Assembly: GCA_003868215.1 (NCBI GenBank)
Contig: QWDQ01000025.1
Location: 186,001-250,000, forward strand
Length of the DNA stretch: 64,000 nt
Reading direction: 5' to 3'
Source of the DNA: Pseudophaeomoniella oleicola
Taxonomy: Eukaryota; Ascomycota; Eurotiomycetes; Phaeomoniellales; Phaeomoniellaceae
The notes under the pieces are model-generated. The model was not told where the DNA came from. It saw only the letters and a program-made list of their open reading frames with translations, and ran no database searches. A program made the position numbers and the translations under genes. Below are positions 61,187 to 64,000 of the stretch, piece by piece (the stretch's first letter is position 1; every line of letters starts with the position of its first letter).

Positions 61187-62276
61187 CTTAATTGAAGGGC
61201 AGGCATATCAGCCTCTAAGGAGTGCCCATCGGACCAAGTATAAGTTCGATGAGCTCGAAGGTCAGTCGCACATAAAAGCCCAGCATAAGCGTGAGCATGA
61301 GCAATCAGCAGGAAAGTGAATATCAGTCGGAAGAAAGGATCAAGTCATTACATGATAGGAGAATCAGGTTGGTCATGAAAGTAGGAAATGGATGGTGATT
61401 GTGATTTACAGAGAAGGCGACTCAGCCTCAAAGTTGACCTTGTTACGTTTCGGGACACAGCGCCAAGGTGGAAGTGGAATGGGAATTGGAAATGGAAATG
61501 GAAATGGATATGCGCGTCACATTGGAAACATCTCGGACCACGTAAGATATCTTACTATCTAATTACATAGGTAATTAAATCAGACAGATTCCCAATAGCG
61601 ACTACGAGCGACGGATTTCGCTACTATCCTACTCAAGGTGCAACAACCGTATCAGCGGTCATCGACCTCACAGTAATACCGACTCTCAAGATATGGATCG
61701 AGGTAGTCAATTCATAGGTATTCGATGACACGTTGGGGGGAAAACAGTTGTCAGAGGAGAGTGCTGGTCTCTGTAATGATTTTTAGGAAGCGACGTAGGT
61801 ATAGCAGCATTACAGAGTCAAAAAAGGATTGATAATTTGTCTCTGACATCGTAAGAGTAATGATTCACAGCCTTCTGCAATGGCGGTGCGGCATCCAAGT
61901 ATGACAGCGGAGTCTTCGAGGCCCCAAAGTAGACCCATTGATCGACAACCTGTTTCAGATTCAAATCTGGTTTGCTCTTCGACCTCGACGTTAGAGGCAG
62001 GACGATATTACATTGATTATACTCTCTTCTAAGAGAATGCGATAAATTCATATTGCGCTGTGTCAGGGGTATCGGTGCAGCACGCAGGACCATACACGCA
62101 TCGCGGAAAAAGCAAACTCCCTTTAGGCTGACAGGTTCAGTCACACCACAAACGCCGGTTCTCCAAAATGCCAGAATGCGAAGCAATACAATGACGGCAT
62201 TGGTACCTGTTGTGACGCAGACAGAACGACTCTCCTCTTGCAGACGTCTCCAACCGAGTTTGGAAGTCATGATAGA
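61187..62276. other. Intergenic: lipase promoter, DUF1349 3' region
   Basis: 1.1 kb. A TGGAAATGGAAATGG repeat lies at about 61472-61510. A 150-codon - strand ORF (61818-62270) has no domain features and is not called. No gene supported. Confidence 0.45.
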
Positions 62277-63077
62277 TCACACCAGAATTTCCAGATCTTC
62301 GAATTCGACCACAAGACCATTGGCAGCTTCGCCACTATGTCCATTCCATGAACCATTCCCTCCGACCATAGGTGGGAAGGTAGCCGGTCGAGAGGCATAT
62401 ACTCCGATGTGTATATCCTTCTCGTCGACCCCCCAGAAGAAGCCTCCAACCTCTCTCAGCTTGTTCCAGGTACCAGCCACGGTCTCGGGACTATGTAGAT
62501 CTCTGCTCGGGCAACTGAAGTGGTGGTATCTGTTTGATGATATGCGTTGATACCAAATCCAGAGGTTATGGCCGACCTTCTCGAGTTTTATTCTCAGAGC
62601 TGTGTTCGTCAACGGGAACGAGGGTAGCGGCAGGCATTCCGGATACAGTGGCATGACCGACCAGTCTGCACACGGCCCGTTCGCAACGACAGTAGAGGCA
62701 GATAACGTTCCTTCGGTGAACTCAAGGCCCGCTTTCACCCATTTCGTGGATGTTGTCGGAGTATGTAGTTGATGCTCTCGATTTGAGCAATGTGAGACCC
62801 ACGTGTCCGAACTGCCCGGTGGAGGTCCAGCGAAGATGACCAGGCCGCCCTGGTCCCACTCCATCTCCCACTCGGCTGACACTGTCACTTCCGCGATATA
62901 GAACGAACGTCGCACAGCCGTGTACATGAGAGGCGCTGTGATGGTGTCCCGGGATGGGGGCTTACGCCATAAATTGGTATTCGGGGACGCTGTGAGTCTG
63001 AAGTCTTCCATGCACTCCGGTAAAACAAACGTTGCCGGCACATTCAGGGTCGCGAAACATGTCGGATCGGGTGGCAT
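62277..63077 (-). CDS. DUF1349 concanavalin-like beta-sandwich protein
   Basis: Single exon, 266 residues. The DUF1349 fold signature is visible: TNLWRKPPSRDTITAPLMY, a central EWDQGGLVIFAG-type strand (MEWDQGGLVIFAG), TKWVKAGLEFTEGTLSASTV, LRIKLEKVGHNLWIWYQ, and a late HIGVYASRPA. Yeast YKL relatives include Ree1, linked to enolase regulation. The domain resembles laminin-G/concanavalin sandwiches that bind sugars. No signal peptide is seen. The exact function is unknown. Confidence 0.82.
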   Translation of the reverse strand: MPPDPTCFATLNVPATFVLPECMEDFRLTASPNTNLWRKPPSRDTITAPLMYTAVRRSFYIAEVTVSAEWEMEWDQGGLVIFAGPPPGSSDTWVSHCSNREHQLHTPTTSTKWVKAGLEFTEGTLSASTVVANGPCADWSVMPLYPECLPLPSFPLTNTALRIKLEKVGHNLWIWYQRISSNRYHHFSCPSRDLHSPETVAGTWNKLREVGGFFWGVDEKDIHIGVYASRPATFPPMVGGNGSWNGHSGEAANGLVVEFEDLEILV

Positions 63078-63304
63078 CTTGGAATCTCAAGGCCAGCTCC
63101 GTGACCTGCCGTGGGTGACTCTGAGTTGCTTGAGAAAGTAAATCGGAGATTGATGACCTTGGGTAATTTGTACTTCACAGGAGCGTCACAGATCCCGATT
63201 CTGACAAGCCTGCCTTACTAAAATAAATCTCCGAGATTCGCGGATCGTACCCTCGAAGTATAATATCCAAGCGAGAGGTACCAGGACCAAAGTAGGCTAT
63301 AGTC

Positions 63305-63632
63305 TTATCTGGTGAAGGGATACCCGTCAAACGTCAGACGGTACGGTGTGATGTCAAAGATGTTCGGTCCTGTCTTGTCTATTAAGGGCAGGACGAAGGC
63401 ACGGAGATCCAGCGGATCCAATGGGTCAAATAGTCGCTGCTTGGTTAGGGAAATAAAGGAGCTCGGAGCGAATTCTGCGCCAAAACGAACAGGGACGGGG
63501 GTCAGGCCTGCAAGGACGGCCGAAATGGGGCTTTGAACCCCTGTCAAGAAATATTGGACGAGAACACGAAAGAGATGAATGGCATAATACTCGGAGAAGA
63601 GAAAGCAGCAAAGTCGGCTTACCTCTGGTCAT
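63305..63632 (-). CDS. Possible small gene or 3' end, unidentified
   Basis: Weak candidate. A - strand frame (residues such as LIDKTGPNIFDITPYRLTFD) has protein-like composition. It is joined by a GT..AG intron (63541-63622) to an upstream exon with matching phase. Taken from the nearest ATG at 63632 it gives 81 residues, complement(join(63305..63540, 63623..63632)). The upstream exon may instead extend further left of that ATG into sequence beyond 63700. I recognise no family, and a + strand reading of the same area is also open. Confidence 0.28.
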
Positions 63633-64000
63633 CTTTTGGTAATAATATATGCGTCCGGGGTACAGCTGTTTCCGGAACGAGATGTTCGAGAAACTTATTT
63701 CTCGTGGTTGGAGGCGGATTGGGAAGAGCTCAGGCACCTCAACAAAACCCGCATGAAAGCAGCTGAAGGTGACCAGGTGCTTCCACAAGTGCGGCCCCCT
63801 CTCGCTCTCTCATTCTCTCAATCTCCACTGAACTCAAAATACCTTTCCAACATTTCCTCTATGGCCCAGTAAGTTAATCATGATTATCGTGTCTGATTCG
63901 AGGAGGGATAGCCGACGGAGGGAAAGCGGCGTGCTGTGCCACACATGGATTGCAACGCCATTGAGACCTGGTCGTGCGTCGCACGTCTTAACGATTCGAG
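63633..64000. other. Window end, no supported gene
   Basis: A + strand ORF (63636-63872) ends in a GTAAGT donor-like site, so a gene running out of the window is possible. Nothing can be named. Confidence 0.3.

Noticed and set aside
61818-62270. 150-codon - strand ORF after the DUF1349 gene
   Set aside because: No domain, unlikely composition, and no splice or start support.

Overview
The window reads as a chromosome segment of a filamentous ascomycete (Pezizomycotina). The evidence is monocistronic genes on both strands, many introns of about 45-65 nt with GT..AG ends and CTRAC-like branch sites, and a fungal gene content: velvet-domain protein, two Zn2Cys6 regulators, ECM14, fungal-type coronin, glucoamylase with a starch-binding domain. 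The class cannot be fixed from sequence alone. Exon coordinates are manual reconstructions checked for phase and family conservation. Every multi-exon model given closes to a whole number of codons.

Layout. 1-672: 3' end of a FHIP/RAI16-like gene. 1.4-9.5 kb: a possible nitrogen-scavenging neighbourhood with adenine deaminase (+), an NCS1 nucleobase-type permease (-), a 2-oxoglutarate/Fe(II) dioxygenase (+) and a Zn2Cys6 regulator (+). Permease and dioxygenase share a divergent promoter carrying two overlapping CGG-N6-CCG sites and four GATA sites. 10-26 kb: housekeeping genes, namely CTP synthase, coronin, Ni/Co transporter and Tim23 (all -), the THADA/Trm732 tRNA-methylation partner (+), a tiny membrane protein (+) and mitochondrial ribosomal protein mL46 (-). 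26.7-33.4 kb: glucoamylase (-) and alpha-amylase (+), head-to-head across 2.9 kb, a starch-degradation pair. 34-36.7 kb: a disordered unknown protein and a short, divergent velvet protein (both -). 36.7-40.9 kb: 4.1 kb with no convincing gene. 40.9-56.7 kb, all +: Ser/Thr kinase, dihydroxy-acid dehydratase, ECM14 pseudo-carboxypeptidase, CAF1/PARN-type nuclease, SRP72 and a second Zn2Cys6 regulator. 56.9-63.1 kb (-): DUF1593 protein, class-3 lipase and DUF1349 protein. The last kilobase holds one weak gene candidate.

The least ordinary signals are: a probable AT-AC intron in CTP synthase, an 11-nt microexon in the nickel transporter, a GC-AG intron in coronin, several stop-free in-frame introns, the paired CGG-N6-CCG elements over the permease/dioxygenase promoter, and the short velvet protein beside a gene-poor region. 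No transposon, viral relic, CRISPR array, rRNA or tRNA gene was found.
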